Source of the DNA: Myxococcus stipitatus
Lineage (GTDB): Bacteria > Myxococcota > Myxococcia > Myxococcales > Myxococcaceae
Assembly: GCF_037414475.1 (NCBI RefSeq)
Contig: NZ_CP147913.1
Span: 4,216,001 to 4,280,000 of the forward strand
Direction: 5' to 3'
DNA length: 64,000 nucleotides
This document shows, in pieces, positions 17,541 through 26,472 of this stretch. Made by a program: the position numbers and the translations under genes. Below the pieces are notes generated by a model. It made no database searches, was not told the DNA's origin, and saw only the letters and a program-made list of their open reading frames with translations. Position 1 is the stretch's first letter; every line of letters begins with the position of its first letter.

Positions 17541-17574
17541 CCCCCAGTCCAAATGACCTGAGGTCATTCGGGGG
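17541..17574. promoter_or_regulatory. nested palindrome between dnaN and a lipoprotein gene
   Basis: A perfect 17-base palindrome with arms AATGACCT (17552-17559) and AGGTCATT (17561-17568) around a single G. It is framed by CCCCC (17541-17545) and GGGGG (17570-17574). It lies 64 bases before the lipoprotein start at 17638 and about 165 bases before dnaN. The arms are typical in size of an operator for a dimeric repressor; a hairpin in the dnaN-side transcript is less likely because that gene reads away. Confidence 0.45.
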
Positions 17575-17637
17575 CGCTGGCCCTTGTCCGCCCGGCGATG
17601 GACACTAGGAGTCCCTCCTCCTTTTGGAGCCACTCCC

Positions 17638-18135
17638 ATGAACGTCCGTCCGCTGTTGCTCGCCGCCCTCGCGCTGGGCTTCGCCGCCGGCTGCAGCAAG
17701 CCCTCCTCCACGCCGCCGACGCCGTCGAACGAGCCGGGAACCCCGTCCGCCGGGGATTCCAAGCAGCCGTCCGCGCCGGCGGCCCCCAGTGGTGACCAGA
17801 GTGGTACTCCTGTCCCACCTTCCCCCCAAGGCAACAACACCGAGGTCAAGATGGGTGAGAGCGCCGTCTACATCGTCAAGGACAGTGGCATCCGTTGCAT
17901 CGCCCCGCCCTGTCCGTCCTACAACGCCGTCCTGGCGGACAAGCCGGACATGGACGCGATTCCCGTCCATGACCTGGACCTGTCCGCGGTGGCGGGTGGC
18001 TCCGAGCAGCAGATGGAGCAGCTGATGCAGCGCACCGTGTCGGGTGGCCTGAAGATTCGGGGGGTGCTGGAGGTCAAGCCCAAGGCGGGGCCCGCGGGCG
18101 ACGCCACCATCCTGCGCGCCACGCAGGTGGAGTAG
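17638..18135 (+). CDS. small lipoprotein with Pro/Ser-rich linker
   Basis: A 165-residue lipoprotein: signal MNVRPLLLAALALGFAAGC with lipidated Cys at 19, then about 45 residues rich in Pro, Ser and Gly that look like a cell-envelope tether, then a domain of about 95 residues. That domain contains IRCIAPPCPSYNAVL, a two-cysteine pattern seen in small myxobacterial and other secreted proteins, and ends in a beta-rich RGVLEVKPKAGPAGDATILRATQVE. I do not assign a function. The ATG is chosen because it opens the signal peptide. It converges with the next gene, with seven bases between them. Confidence 0.8.
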   Translation: MNVRPLLLAALALGFAAGCSKPSSTPPTPSNEPGTPSAGDSKQPSAPAAPSGDQSGTPVPPSPQGNNTEVKMGESAVYIVKDSGIRCIAPPCPSYNAVLADKPDMDAIPVHDLDLSAVAGGSEQQMEQLMQRTVSGGLKIRGVLEVKPKAGPAGDATILRATQVE

Positions 18136-18142
18136 CCCCGGC

Positions 18143-18754
18143 TCAGAAGTGCATGCCCAACTGGAGGCCGGGCCAGTGCTGGATGCGCTGGTCCGCCTTC
18201 GGACGGCTCTCGCTCACGCTCATGCGCGTGACGGAGGCGAAGTCCGGCTGGCCCCACACGAACCACAGGTTGTAGGTGGGCCCCACGAACAGGGCGAAGC
18301 GCGACGCCACCTGGACGCCCAGCATCAGCCGCAGCTGCCCCAGCACGTTGCCACCGTCCCCCTCCAGGGGCTTCTGCACCGGCTGCACCGCGCCGCCCGT
18401 CACGTCCAGGTCCAACCAGAGCCGGTGCGACAGCACCACGTGGCCCCCCACACCCAGGCCGAAGTTGAAGCGAGCGTCCTTGCGACCGCCCGGCTCCAGG
18501 CCCGCGAACAGCGTCAGGTAGAAGGGGCCGCCGCCCAGCTTCACCGCCAGGTTGGCGAGCTGGATGTCGCTGGCCCACAGCTCCATGTGGACGTTGCCGC
18601 GGCGCAGCCCGCGCTTGCTCGTGGAGGTGGACTCTCCCGAGCCCTGCTCGAAGACGTCTTCGCCTTCATCCAAGGCAAGGGGGCCCACCGTCCCGACCTC
18701 GGCGGCGGCCGCCCCCGCCCACAGCCACAGTGCGAGAAGGGCGAAGGGTCTCAT
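18143..18754 (-). CDS. predicted outer-membrane beta-barrel protein
   Basis: A 203-residue exported protein: signal MRPFALLALWLWAGAAAA, a short acidic linker, then alternating hydrophobic/polar strands (VHMELWASDIQLANLAVKLGG, FYLTLFAGLEPG, FNFGLGVGGHVVLSHRLWLDLDVTGGAVQ, LRLMLGVQVASRFALFVGPTYNLWFVWG) ending QLGMHF with a terminal Phe, the usual outer-membrane insertion signal. It is the third gene of the sigma/anti-sigma operon, five bases after the anti-sigma gene, so its level or state may be linked to that system. Specific function unknown. Confidence 0.75.
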   Translation of the reverse strand: MRPFALLALWLWAGAAAAEVGTVGPLALDEGEDVFEQGSGESTSTSKRGLRRGNVHMELWASDIQLANLAVKLGGGPFYLTLFAGLEPGGRKDARFNFGLGVGGHVVLSHRLWLDLDVTGGAVQPVQKPLEGDGGNVLGQLRLMLGVQVASRFALFVGPTYNLWFVWGQPDFASVTRMSVSESRPKADQRIQHWPGLQLGMHF

Positions 18755-18759
18755 CGCTT

Positions 18760-19569
18760 CTACTTTTGAAGCGTGAAGGACACCTGCGTCAAGCCCTCGG
18801 GCAACGAGAGCGACGCGGTGTGCGCGTCAGGTGAAGCCGCCAGCTTCCGCGCCGCCTCCACGACGGTCTCCACCTGGAAGGGCTCGTCCGCCGTCACGAA
18901 GAAGAAGCGCTCGAAGCCCGGTGCGTCATCCAGCTCGTACGCGCCCGGCAGCCGGTGTGTGCCGGACGGCGCCAGCGACGCGGCCTGGGCGCCCTGCTCC
19001 GGTGTGTGCAGCGTGACGGAGCCTCGCCCGTCCACGGAGAGGATGACGCCGTGAGCCCGCCCGGCCGCCACATACGCCAGCTGCACCACGTCTCCGGCGG
19101 CGGCGGCCGCCCCATCCGCGAGCACCTCGTCACCGCGCGACTTCTGGCGGTGGACCTCCAGCTTGGGCGACAGGCCCTTGGAGCGGGTGACCTCCGTGCC
19201 CAGGCCCGCCACGGGCCCCGTCACCGGGTCCTCCAGCGTCGCCTGCTCCCCCGGCTGCACCACCACGAAGAGCGCCAGGGCCGCGAGCACCGGCACCAGC
19301 CCCAGGGCCGAGGTGAACCAGGGGGAGCGGGCCGGGGCCTTGCGCTCGGCGGACGCGCGGCGCAGACGGGCCTCCACCTCGCGCGTCACCCGCTCGGGCG
19401 GCAGCCGCTCCAGGGTGGCGGCCGAGTCCGCCTTGAGGGCCGCGAGCCGCGCGGGGCCATCCGGCTCCTTCTCCAGCCGGGCGTGCGCGGCGGCCAGCTC
19501 CTCCGGGGGGAGTTCCCCCAGGGCGATTCGCTCCAACAGCCAGTCCGGAGTGCGTTGAGGGGAAGTCAT
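18760..19569 (-). CDS. probable membrane-anchored anti-sigma factor
   Basis: A 269-residue protein with an N-terminal cytosolic segment (LLERIALGELPPEELAAAHARLE, the kind of helical segment seen in anti-sigma domains), one transmembrane helix near residues 84-105 (WFTSALGLVPVLAALALFVVV) and a periplasmic beta-rich domain resembling the DUF4384-type domain. There is no zinc-binding HxxxCxxC motif. Its start overlaps the stop of the ECF sigma gene by ATGA, the usual arrangement for a sigma factor and its inhibitor. The anti-sigma role follows from this coupling and topology and is not proved by a motif. Confidence 0.7.
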   Translation of the reverse strand: MTSPQRTPDWLLERIALGELPPEELAAAHARLEKEPDGPARLAALKADSAATLERLPPERVTREVEARLRRASAERKAPARSPWFTSALGLVPVLAALALFVVVQPGEQATLEDPVTGPVAGLGTEVTRSKGLSPKLEVHRQKSRGDEVLADGAAAAAGDVVQLAYVAAGRAHGVILSVDGRGSVTLHTPEQGAQAASLAPSGTHRLPGAYELDDAPGFERFFFVTADEPFQVETVVEAARKLAASPDAHTASLSLPEGLTQVSFTLQK

Positions 19570-20051
19570 GCGGCCTCCAGTTCCAGCTCGTGCAGCGCGG
19601 ACGTCAGCGCCCGCAGGCGCTTGCGCACCCCTGAAACGGACAGGCCCACCTCACGCGCCGTCTCCTCCAGGGTCATTCCATCCACCAGGTGCAGCACGGC
19701 GATGTCGCGGCTGGACGCGGGCACCCGGTTGAAGAGCCGGTCCAGCATCCCCCGCGCGCTGGCGCGGGACTCCGTGTCCTCCGCGGAGGCAATCTGCAGC
19801 ACCAGCTCATCCTCCCGGTCCTCGGGCCGGCGCTTGGCGCCGCGCAGCCGGTTGAGGCACACCGTGGTCGCGATGCGATGCAGCAGGCTGGAGGGAGCGG
19901 CGTCCTTCAACGCCCCCTGGTAGCGCAAGAGCTGCACGAACACGTCGTGCATGGCGTCCACGGACTTCTCCTCGTCACGAAGGAGGAAGCGGCAGCGCCG
20001 GAGCACCTGGGGGCCGTAGCGGCGGTAGTAGGCCTCCACATCGATAGACAC
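19566..20051 (-). CDS. ECF-family RNA polymerase sigma factor
   Basis: A sigma-70 family protein of 161 residues with region 2 (YRRYGPQVLRRCRFLLRDEEKSVDAMHDVFVQLLRY) and region 4 (FNRVPASSRDIAVLHLVDGMTLEETAREVGLSVSGVRKRLRAL) but no region 3, the ECF layout. I chose GTG 20051 because GGGAGG precedes it by about ten bases; a GTG at 20087 would add 12 residues and lacks a ribosome binding site. First gene of an operon with the anti-sigma and barrel genes, so envelope stress or surface state is the likely input. Confidence 0.87.
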   Translation of the reverse strand: MSIDVEAYYRRYGPQVLRRCRFLLRDEEKSVDAMHDVFVQLLRYQGALKDAAPSSLLHRIATTVCLNRLRGAKRRPEDREDELVLQIASAEDTESRASARGMLDRLFNRVPASSRDIAVLHLVDGMTLEETAREVGLSVSGVRKRLRALTSALHELELEAA

Positions 20052-20441
20052 CGGCGTCGCGCCTCCCTGTTTCGCGGAAAGGAACACCAGCGCCCTGGAA
20101 AACTGTCACCGGCGTGTTCCGCCCTCGTCCCTACCCCGATTCCGGCCTCCGGCCAAACCCCACCCTCCCCACCCGCTCCTGCAAAATCTACAGGCCCGTC
20201 CGTCCGCCGGGCAGTCGCCTTCCGCCGGGTTCAGTGTCAGCTTGTCGATGAAACCCTCCCATCCCCAGGGCCCCCGACTGTCGCAAAGCCAGCCCCCGTC
20301 ACTACTTTCTGGCCCTCGAGCGTCTCCGTGCGCGTGACCTCCGTGATTGAAGACCTCTTCCCCCACCCGCTCGCACGCGGTCTCGGACCGCCCCGCGCAC
20401 GGTCCGCCCACCCCCGCGCGCCGAGGGGTTGAGCCATCCCC
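20052..20441. other. divergent intergenic region upstream of the sigma operon
   Basis: About 390 bases with no credible gene. It must hold the sigma operon promoter (leftward) and that of the unknown gene at 20442 (rightward). A GGAAC-type -35-like element on the minus strand lies near 20115, as ECF sigma factors often use, but I could not pair it with a convincing -10, so autoregulation is only a possibility. Confidence 0.35.
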
Positions 20442-21149
20442 ATGGAGCCGCCCCTCAGCCGCCAGGTGGAAGCGCGCGCCGACGCACTCGTCCAGGCCAC
20501 CCTGGAGGTGCTGCACCAGGACCCGTTCTGGGAAGCGCGCCACGGCGCCGAGCACGCCCGGCGCGTGGGCACCGAGGACGTGCGCGCCCACGTGCACCAC
20601 CTCGTCCAGTCGCTCGACGCGAGCCAGCCCTCCCTCATGGAGAGCTACGTGCACTCGCTGCGCCCCCCGTGGTTGACGCGAGGCCTGTCCACGCTCCACC
20701 TCGACACGCACTTCAGCCGGCTCTCCTCCGCGTTGGAGGCGCAGGGTTGGGGACCAGGCACCGAACCCCACGAGCACCTGCGCGTCGCGAGGCAAGCGCT
20801 GCACTATCCCTCCGGCCTCGCGCGGCGGCTCCAGGAGGACGCGCCCGAATTGTCCCTCGCGGCCACCACGCGCCTGCGCTTCTACCTCACGCCGGAGGAC
20901 CGGCCCCGGCTGGAGGAGGAGCTGCGCCTGCAGTTGTCCTATCTCGCCGACGCGCTCGACGAGGACCGGCCGGAGGTGATGGCGGACCACGTGCGCTGGT
21001 ACGTGGGCTTCTGGCCGCGCCGCGGCTTCGGGCTGCTCGCCTTCACCACCGTGCTGGGCATGTTGAAGGCGGTGCTCGCGTCCCGGCATCCCCAGGCGCG
21101 CCTCCTGCTCTCCACCGCGGGCGTCTCCTGGGAAGAGACGCGCTCCTGA
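20442..21149 (+). CDS. hypothetical protein, helical, soluble
   Basis: A 235-residue protein starting MEPPLSRQVEARADALVQATLEVLHQDPFWEARHG. It is Leu/Arg/Glu rich, predicted mostly helical, without signal peptide or membrane segment. Several histidines sit in the first third (RHGAEHARRV, RAHVHHLVQSL), which could bind a metal or cofactor, but the pattern matches no family I know. It stands alone between the divergent sigma operon and a convergent XRE regulator. Codon use is normal for the window, so it is very probably a real gene. Confidence 0.72.
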   Translation: MEPPLSRQVEARADALVQATLEVLHQDPFWEARHGAEHARRVGTEDVRAHVHHLVQSLDASQPSLMESYVHSLRPPWLTRGLSTLHLDTHFSRLSSALEAQGWGPGTEPHEHLRVARQALHYPSGLARRLQEDAPELSLAATTRLRFYLTPEDRPRLEEELRLQLSYLADALDEDRPEVMADHVRWYVGFWPRRGFGLLAFTTVLGMLKAVLASRHPQARLLLSTAGVSWEETRS

Positions 21150-21320
21150 GCCACTCCACGCCGGCGAGGGACACTCACGCCTCGACACCGGACACATGTC
21201 GAACCCCGCGCTGCCACGGGCCTTGGAGGCCTGGCGCGAGTGGGGTGCGGCTTCGGGAGAGGAGGTGATGAATCAACAAACGTCGGGCGCGGGCCGGCGC
21301 CCTTCAACCGGGCAGCGCGC

Positions 21321-21686
21321 TCAGCGCCGGCCCAGGGCGTTGGCCACCAGCCCCAGGAGCTTCACGTGGGGGGCTTCGAGCTGACGCACGGTGCGAAGCA
21401 AGCGACGGACTTCGGGTCGCTCGGGAGGAGATGACGGAGGCTCGCTGGTGCGCGAGGACGCGGCGCCGTGCGCGGCGAGCCCCAGCAGCTCGTCCGCGGA
21501 GACATGAAGCTCGTGACACAGCTTCAGCAGCGTCTGCACGCTGGGAAGCATGCCGCCTCGCTCCAGACGCCCATACACCTCCGTGGCCACGTCGATGCGT
21601 TCGGCCACGTCAGCTTGCGTGAGCTCCAGCCGCGTCCGCGCGGCTCTCGCCGCCGCTCCGATGTTGGTTGCCAGTTTCTTGTCCAT
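21321..21686 (-). CDS. XRE-family transcriptional regulator
   Basis: A 121-residue DNA-binding protein. Residues about 8-65 form a Cro/C1-type helix-turn-helix: IGAAARAARTRLELTQADVAERIDVATEVYGRLERGGMLPSVQTLLKLCHELHVSADELLGL. The C-terminal third is Pro/Ser-rich then helical (VRRLLRTVRQLEAPHVKLLGLVANAL), probably for dimerisation. No target gene is evident; an AAACGTTT palindrome at 21701-21708 lies 15 bases upstream of the start codon and could be an autoregulatory site. It stands alone. Confidence 0.87.
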   Translation of the reverse strand: MDKKLATNIGAAARAARTRLELTQADVAERIDVATEVYGRLERGGMLPSVQTLLKLCHELHVSADELLGLAAHGAASSRTSEPPSSPPERPEVRRLLRTVRQLEAPHVKLLGLVANALGRR

Positions 21687-22070
21687 GCCTTACCGACCCG
21701 AAACGTTTGGCCGACGGCATAGGACGTATAGAGGCAGACAGACAGAACTTGTCGGGTCAGCCTCAGGTTGTTCACCCAGCGGGTTACCGTCCTAGAGGGA
21801 GACTTTCGGGGTTCGGAGGGCCTCTTCACCCCACCCTTTTCCTCGACGGAAGACCCGTCTTCCAGGCGCTTCCCGGCCCCCCGAAGCCCGAGGGAGACGG
21901 CCTGTTCGCGGACGACCTGAGACGTTGGGCGGCAATTTTCCTACGGTGCCGGAGAGTCCTACCGCCAGGGCCGCCCCCCAGGGTTGTATCCCTCTGGCCG
22001 CATGTCATCACGCCGCGGGTGGAGCCGCTCGCCGCGCGGGTCCGCCCACTGCTACGTGAAGGCACACGCG
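21687..22070. other. intergenic region upstream of the XRE regulator
   Basis: 384 bases without a credible gene. It includes the leader of the XRE gene with AAACGTTT at 21701-21708 and a slightly AT-richer stretch near 21715-21770 that may hold its promoter. Nothing else stands out. Confidence 0.35.
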
Positions 22071-23459
22071 TCAGTCCATGGCGCGCGCGGAAGGCGGCGG
22101 CACGGGCAGGACGATGCGCGCGGTGGTGCCCTGGCCCGGCGTGCTCTCCAGCGTCAGCGTGCCGCCGTGTGCATCGACGATGCGCCGGGCCAGCGCCAGG
22201 CCCATGCCCACGCCTCCGGTGCGGCGCGCGCGGCTGCGGTCCGTGCGGAAGAAGGGCGTGCCCACGCGAGGCAGGTCCTCCGGCTCGATGCCGATGCCGT
22301 CATCCGCCACCTCCAGCGCGAGCTTGCCTGTCGCGCCCACGCGCGCGCGCAGCCGCACGGGGGTCCGGGGCTCGGAGTACTTGCCCGCGTTGTCGAGCAG
22401 GTTGTCCAGCGCGCGCCGCAACAACACCGGGTCCGCGTCCAGCGCGGGCAGCGTCTCGTCCACGCTCACCTCCAGCACGCGCCCGGGCCGCGCGGTGCGG
22501 AAGCGCGAGGCCGCCTTCTCCACCAGCCCCTGGACCTCCACGCGCTCGGGCCGCAGCGGCGGTGTGCCGGAGCCCTCCGAGGCCAGGTCCAGCTTGGACG
22601 TGGTGAGCACGTCCTCCACCAGCCGCTCCAGTTCGGACAGGTCCTCGGTGATGTCCGAGAGCATCTCCCGCGCCGTGGCCGCGTCGCCCTCTTCCGCCAG
22701 GTCCAGCGCCACGCGGATGCGCGCCAGCGGCGTGCGCAGCTCATGGGACACGTTGGCGAGCAGCTCCGTCTGCGAGCGCAGGAGGTGGGTGATGCGGCCC
22801 GCCATCTCGTCGAACGCCTCCGCCACCCGGCCCAGCTCATCGCGGCGGCGGATGCCCGTGCGGGTGTCCAGCTTGCCTTCGCCCAGCTCGCGCGCCACGT
22901 CCGCGAGCCGCTGGAGCGGGAGGGCCAGCATGCGCGAGAGGGCGAACGAGGTGATGGCCGTGACGAGCACCACCGCGCCCGCGAAGAGCGCGACCTTCCC
23001 CCGCGCGGGCTCGGGGGCGCGGGAGATGATGGTGGCATAGGCCTCGATGGGGCCTGTCTCCGGGATGGGCAGCGTGATGGCATGGGGCGAGCGCCCCGCC
23101 GAGGAGTGCTCACCGCGCGTGGCCAGCACGTCCAGCTCCGCGGGCGTCAGCGGGGGCGCGGGTGACGCGGCGTTGTTGGTGGCGATGAGCCGCCCGGACA
23201 CATCCCGCAGCGTCACCCGTGCTTCCAGGAGCCGCGCGGCGCGGTCCAGCGACGCCTGGAGCGCGACGGGTTCATCACGCAGCTCACTCCACTCGCTGAT
23301 GTTGTAGGCCGCGTGGCGATTGAAGCCGTGCCGCAGCGGCCGGTCGAGGATGAGGTGGCGGGCCAGGTAGAACGAGGTGATGACCAGGATGAACTGCGCG
23401 AGGCCCACCAGGTAGATGCGAAGCAGCAGCCGGCCGGGTGTCCGGGGCCGCAGACTCAC
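22071..23459 (-). CDS. membrane sensor histidine kinase with HAMP domain
   Basis: A 462-residue inner-membrane kinase of the CpxA/EnvZ type. Transmembrane helix 1 covers about residues 12-34, a periplasmic sensor domain of about 120 residues follows, helix 2 is near 155-178 and a HAMP domain at 179-232. The phosphoacceptor motif LLANVSHELRTPL places His239. Catalytic boxes are NLLDNAGKYS (N), DDGIGI (G1), TPFFRTD (F) and GVGMGLAL (G2). Its start overlaps the response regulator stop by four bases, so the pair is a two-component system. The stimulus is unknown; the periplasmic domain has no recognised ligand motif. Confidence 0.92.
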   Translation of the reverse strand: MSLRPRTPGRLLLRIYLVGLAQFILVITSFYLARHLILDRPLRHGFNRHAAYNISEWSELRDEPVALQASLDRAARLLEARVTLRDVSGRLIATNNAASPAPPLTPAELDVLATRGEHSSAGRSPHAITLPIPETGPIEAYATIISRAPEPARGKVALFAGAVVLVTAITSFALSRMLALPLQRLADVARELGEGKLDTRTGIRRRDELGRVAEAFDEMAGRITHLLRSQTELLANVSHELRTPLARIRVALDLAEEGDAATAREMLSDITEDLSELERLVEDVLTTSKLDLASEGSGTPPLRPERVEVQGLVEKAASRFRTARPGRVLEVSVDETLPALDADPVLLRRALDNLLDNAGKYSEPRTPVRLRARVGATGKLALEVADDGIGIEPEDLPRVGTPFFRTDRSRARRTGGVGMGLALARRIVDAHGGTLTLESTPGQGTTARIVLPVPPPSARAMD

Positions 23460-24184
23460 CCTTCGCCTCCCAAGGCGAGCAGGTAGCCCGCGCCTCGGAC
23501 CGTCTTCAGCAGCAGGGGGTTGCGCGGGTCCACCTCCAGCTTCTGACGGAGCCGGAAGATGTGCACGTCGACGGAGCGGTCGAACACCTCGTCGGAGCTG
23601 CCCTTCACCAAATCCAGGAGCTGCTCGCGGCTGAGCACGCGGCCGGCGCGCTCGGCCAGCACACGCAGCAGGCTGAACTCATACGTGGTGAGGTGCAGCG
23701 GCTTGCCGTCCAGCGTCGCGCGGAGGTTGCGCGGGTCCATCACCAGCCGCCCCGTCTGCACCGGCTGCGACGGTGGGCCGGTGCGGCCTCGGGCGCGGCG
23801 GACCTGGGCGCGAATCCGCGCCAGCAGCTCGCGCGAGGAGTAGGGCTTCGCCAGGTAGTCATCCGCGCCGGTCTCCAGCCCGAGCACGCGGTCTTCCTCC
23901 TCGCCGCGCGCGGTGACCATGATGATGGGGACATCGGTGCGGCCCCGCAGCTCGCGGCAGACGGCGAGCCCGTCGCGCCCGGGCAGCATCAAGTCCAACA
24001 GGATGATGTCGAAGACGTGGCGCTGCGCCTCCACCAGCGCGTCGTTGCCCGTGCCGGCCACCGTGACGACGAGCCCGTGCTCATGGAGATATCGAGTGGT
24101 GAGCCGGGCCAGTCGCTCGTCATCCTCGACGAGCAGGACCTGGATGGTGCCTTCCTCCAGGCCAGTACGGTTGAGCTGCTCCAT
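23456..24184 (-). CDS. OmpR/PhoB-family response regulator
   Basis: A 242-residue response regulator. The receiver domain has the acidic pair ED-D near residues 20-22, phosphoacceptor Asp64 in LLDLMLPG, the conserved Thr in MVTARG and Lys in AKPYSS. The C-terminal winged helix (residues about 140-238) shows LTTYEFSLLRVLAERAGRVLSREQLLDLV and RSVDVHIFRLRQKLE, then TVRGAGYLL. It is the first gene of the pair with the HAMP kinase downstream. The ATG at 24184 is chosen because it gives the family N-terminus; the frame is open upstream only because it runs antisense-like through the neighbouring ligase gene. Confidence 0.93.
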   Translation of the reverse strand: MEQLNRTGLEEGTIQVLLVEDDERLARLTTRYLHEHGLVVTVAGTGNDALVEAQRHVFDIILLDLMLPGRDGLAVCRELRGRTDVPIIMVTARGEEEDRVLGLETGADDYLAKPYSSRELLARIRAQVRRARGRTGPPSQPVQTGRLVMDPRNLRATLDGKPLHLTTYEFSLLRVLAERAGRVLSREQLLDLVKGSSDEVFDRSVDVHIFRLRQKLEVDPRNPLLLKTVRGAGYLLALGGEG

Positions 24185-24359
24185 GCGCGTGCGCCTCCTA
24201 CGACCAAGGACCTTCCCACCGAGACGGTAGCAGCGGGGGACGTGGCCCGGGAGCGAGCGAGCGAGGTCCACCGCACAACCGGGCTCGCTCCCCCTGAAAG
24301 GGGCCCGGTGGGCCTCGCGCAGATGACGGATTGTTACGAACCCTGAAGAGGAGCGCGCC

Positions 24360-25877
24360 TCAAGGCGTACCCCGCGTGGTGGCCAGTGCGCGGCGGTCCA
24401 CCTTGCCCGCCGAGGTGCGAGGCAGCGCGTCGATGAAGCACACCGAGCGAGGGGTCTTGTAGCGGGCGAGCCTGCCCTCACAGAAGGCGAGCAGGGCCTC
24501 GGCGGAGGGGGTGGAGCCCGCGCGAGGCACGACGAGGGCGCGGGGGGTCTCGCCCCACTTCGGGTCGGGCACGCCGATGACGGCGACCTCGGCGACGTCG
24601 GGGTGGCCCGCGAGAACACTCTCGACCTCGGCGGGGTAGATGTTCTCTCCTCCGGAGATGATGAGGTCCTTGCCGCGGCCGACGATGCGGAAGCAGCCGT
24701 CCTCATCGCGCAGGGCCAGGTCTCCGGTGCGCAGCCATCCATCGGTGAAGGCGCGGGCGGTCTCCTCGGGGCGGCGCCAGTAGCCGGCGCAGACGTGCGG
24801 GCCTCGCAGGAGGAGCTCGCCGACGTCGCCGGGTTGGTGTTCGTCCTCGATGCGGGCCTCCACGTGGAAGAGCGGCACGCCGACGAAGCCCGGCTTGTTT
24901 CGCACGTGAGCGGGCGGGAGCCAGAAGTTGTTGGGGCCGGCTTCGGTGAGGCCGTAGCCGGTCTTGAAGGCGACGCCTCGGGCGAAGAAGCGCTCGAACA
25001 CGGGCAGGGGGCACGGTGCGCCGCCGCTGACGAGCAGCTTGAGGTGGGAGAAGTCCACGGCATCGAAGCGTGGGTGGCGCTGCATCTCGATGAACATGGT
25101 GGGCACGCCGAAGACGAGGCTCACCTGTCGTTGGTGGATGAGGTCGAACACCTGCTCGACGTCGAAGCCCTTGCAGACGACGGAGGCGCCGCCGGCGTAG
25201 ACGAGGGGCAAGGTGAAGACGTTGAGGCCACCGGTGTGGAAGAGGGGCGCGTTGAGGACGGCGACGTCGTCGGAGGTGAGGCCCCAGCTTACCACGGTGT
25301 TGGCGGCGTTGGCGGTGATGGAGCCGTGGGTGAGGACCGCGGCCTTGGGGAGGCCGGTGCTGCCGCCCGTGTAGCAGAGCACCCAGGGTGTCTCGGCCTC
25401 GAGCTCCAGGGTGGGGAGCGGAGTGGAGGGCGCGTCGTCTCGCGAGGAGAAGGCGCGTTCACCGGGGAGCGGGGAGTCGAGGCAGAGCCAGTGGCGCACG
25501 AAGGGCGCGCGGGAGCGGACGGAGTCGACCAGGGCGCGCAGCTCCGGGCCGTAGACGAGGACCGACGGTTCCGCGTCCGCGAGGATGCCGGTGAGCTCCG
25601 GGGAGCTGAGGCGCCAGTTGAGGGGTTGGAGGACGGCGCCGAGCTTCGCGCAGGCGAAGAGCAGGTCGAGTGTCTCGACGCGGTTGTGGGCGAGGACGGC
25701 GACGCGGTCGCCGCGTTGGACGCCGAGGGTGTGGTGCAGCCAGGCGGCGGTGCGCGAGGCGGAGGTGTTCCACTCGCGATAGGAGATGCGGCGCCCGTCC
25801 CGGGTGGAGTCGACGAGGGCGAGGTGGTCGGGGTCCAGAGCCGCGCGGCGGGCCAGCCAGTCATGGACGATGGGCAT
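24360..25877 (-). CDS. acyl-CoA synthetase / AMP-dependent ligase
   Basis: An ANL-superfamily enzyme of about 505 residues that should activate a carboxylic acid as acyl-AMP and then form the CoA thioester. It has the P-loop-like YTGGSTGLPKAAVLTH, the A5 motif GYGLTEAG, A7 TGDLALRD, A8 GRGKDLIISGGENIYPAEVE and the A10 lysine in PRTSAGKVDRRAL. The ATG at 25877 is used; a GTG three codons upstream is possible. No signal peptide. It lies upstream of the two-component genes on the same strand, 175 bases away, probably a separate unit. Chain length of the substrate cannot be told. A second, separate AMP ligase lies at 36347-37930. Confidence 0.88.
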   Translation of the reverse strand: MPIVHDWLARRAALDPDHLALVDSTRDGRRISYREWNTSASRTAAWLHHTLGVQRGDRVAVLAHNRVETLDLLFACAKLGAVLQPLNWRLSSPELTGILADAEPSVLVYGPELRALVDSVRSRAPFVRHWLCLDSPLPGERAFSSRDDAPSTPLPTLELEAETPWVLCYTGGSTGLPKAAVLTHGSITANAANTVVSWGLTSDDVAVLNAPLFHTGGLNVFTLPLVYAGGASVVCKGFDVEQVFDLIHQRQVSLVFGVPTMFIEMQRHPRFDAVDFSHLKLLVSGGAPCPLPVFERFFARGVAFKTGYGLTEAGPNNFWLPPAHVRNKPGFVGVPLFHVEARIEDEHQPGDVGELLLRGPHVCAGYWRRPEETARAFTDGWLRTGDLALRDEDGCFRIVGRGKDLIISGGENIYPAEVESVLAGHPDVAEVAVIGVPDPKWGETPRALVVPRAGSTPSAEALLAFCEGRLARYKTPRSVCFIDALPRTSAGKVDRRALATTRGTP

Positions 25878-25977
25878 GGCCCGCACGGTAGCCGAGGGCT
25901 GGCAGTCCGTCCCGTGGGGTGACGAGGTGAGGAGCGGGCGGGCGCTCGTGGGGATTCAGCGGGGTATGCTCGGGGGC

Positions 25978-26418
25978 ATGACGCTTCGACGCATGGACAA
26001 TGTGAGCATCGTTGTCGAAGACCTCGCGGGGGCCATCGCGTTCTTCCGTGAGCTGGGCATGGAGGTCGAGGGCCAGATGCCCGTCGAGGGAGCGTGGGTG
26101 GACCAGGTCGTCGGGCTCGACGGAGTTCGCGTCGACATCGCGATGATGAGGACGCCGGATGGGCACGGCCGGCTGGAATTGACGAAGTTCCACCACCCGG
26201 CGGCGTTCAGCGGGGAGCCGAAGAGCGCGCCGCCGAACGTGTTGGGCCTTCGCCGCATCATGTTCGCGGTCGAGGGCATCGACGATGTCATTGCCCGCCT
26301 GCGCACCCACGGCGCCGAGTTCGTCGGCGAGGTGGGACAATACGAAGACCGCTACCGGCTCTGCTACCTCCGCGGACCCGAGGGCATCCTCATCGCGCTG
26401 GCGGAACAGCTCCGCTGA
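25978..26418 (+). CDS. VOC (glyoxalase/bleomycin resistance) family protein
   Basis: A 146-residue vicinal-oxygen-chelate fold protein. It has the two beta-alpha-beta-beta-beta modules: RRMDNVSIVVEDLAGAIAFFRELGMEVEG and GLRRIMFAVEGIDDVIARLRTHGAEFVGEV, ending YLRGPEGILIALAEQL. The family includes lyases, dioxygenases and drug-binding proteins; candidate metal ligands are the Glu in RLELTKFHH and a final Glu near ALAEQL. Substrate not deducible. ATG 25978 is preferred; an in-frame ATG at 25966 would add four residues. It is divergent from the acyl-CoA synthetase gene with 100 bases between. Confidence 0.85.
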   Translation: MTLRRMDNVSIVVEDLAGAIAFFRELGMEVEGQMPVEGAWVDQVVGLDGVRVDIAMMRTPDGHGRLELTKFHHPAAFSGEPKSAPPNVLGLRRIMFAVEGIDDVIARLRTHGAEFVGEVGQYEDRYRLCYLRGPEGILIALAEQLR

Positions 26419-26472
26419 CGAACTCGGCCCGCTTCCGCGCACGAGAAGAAAGCAGCGCTCGCGAGGTGCCCC

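Noticed and set aside
24185-25063. Upstream extension of the response regulator frame through the acyl-CoA ligase gene
   Set aside because: The N-terminal extension is low-complexity Ser/Pro/Arg sequence from another frame of the ligase gene; the family start at 24184 explains the protein fully.
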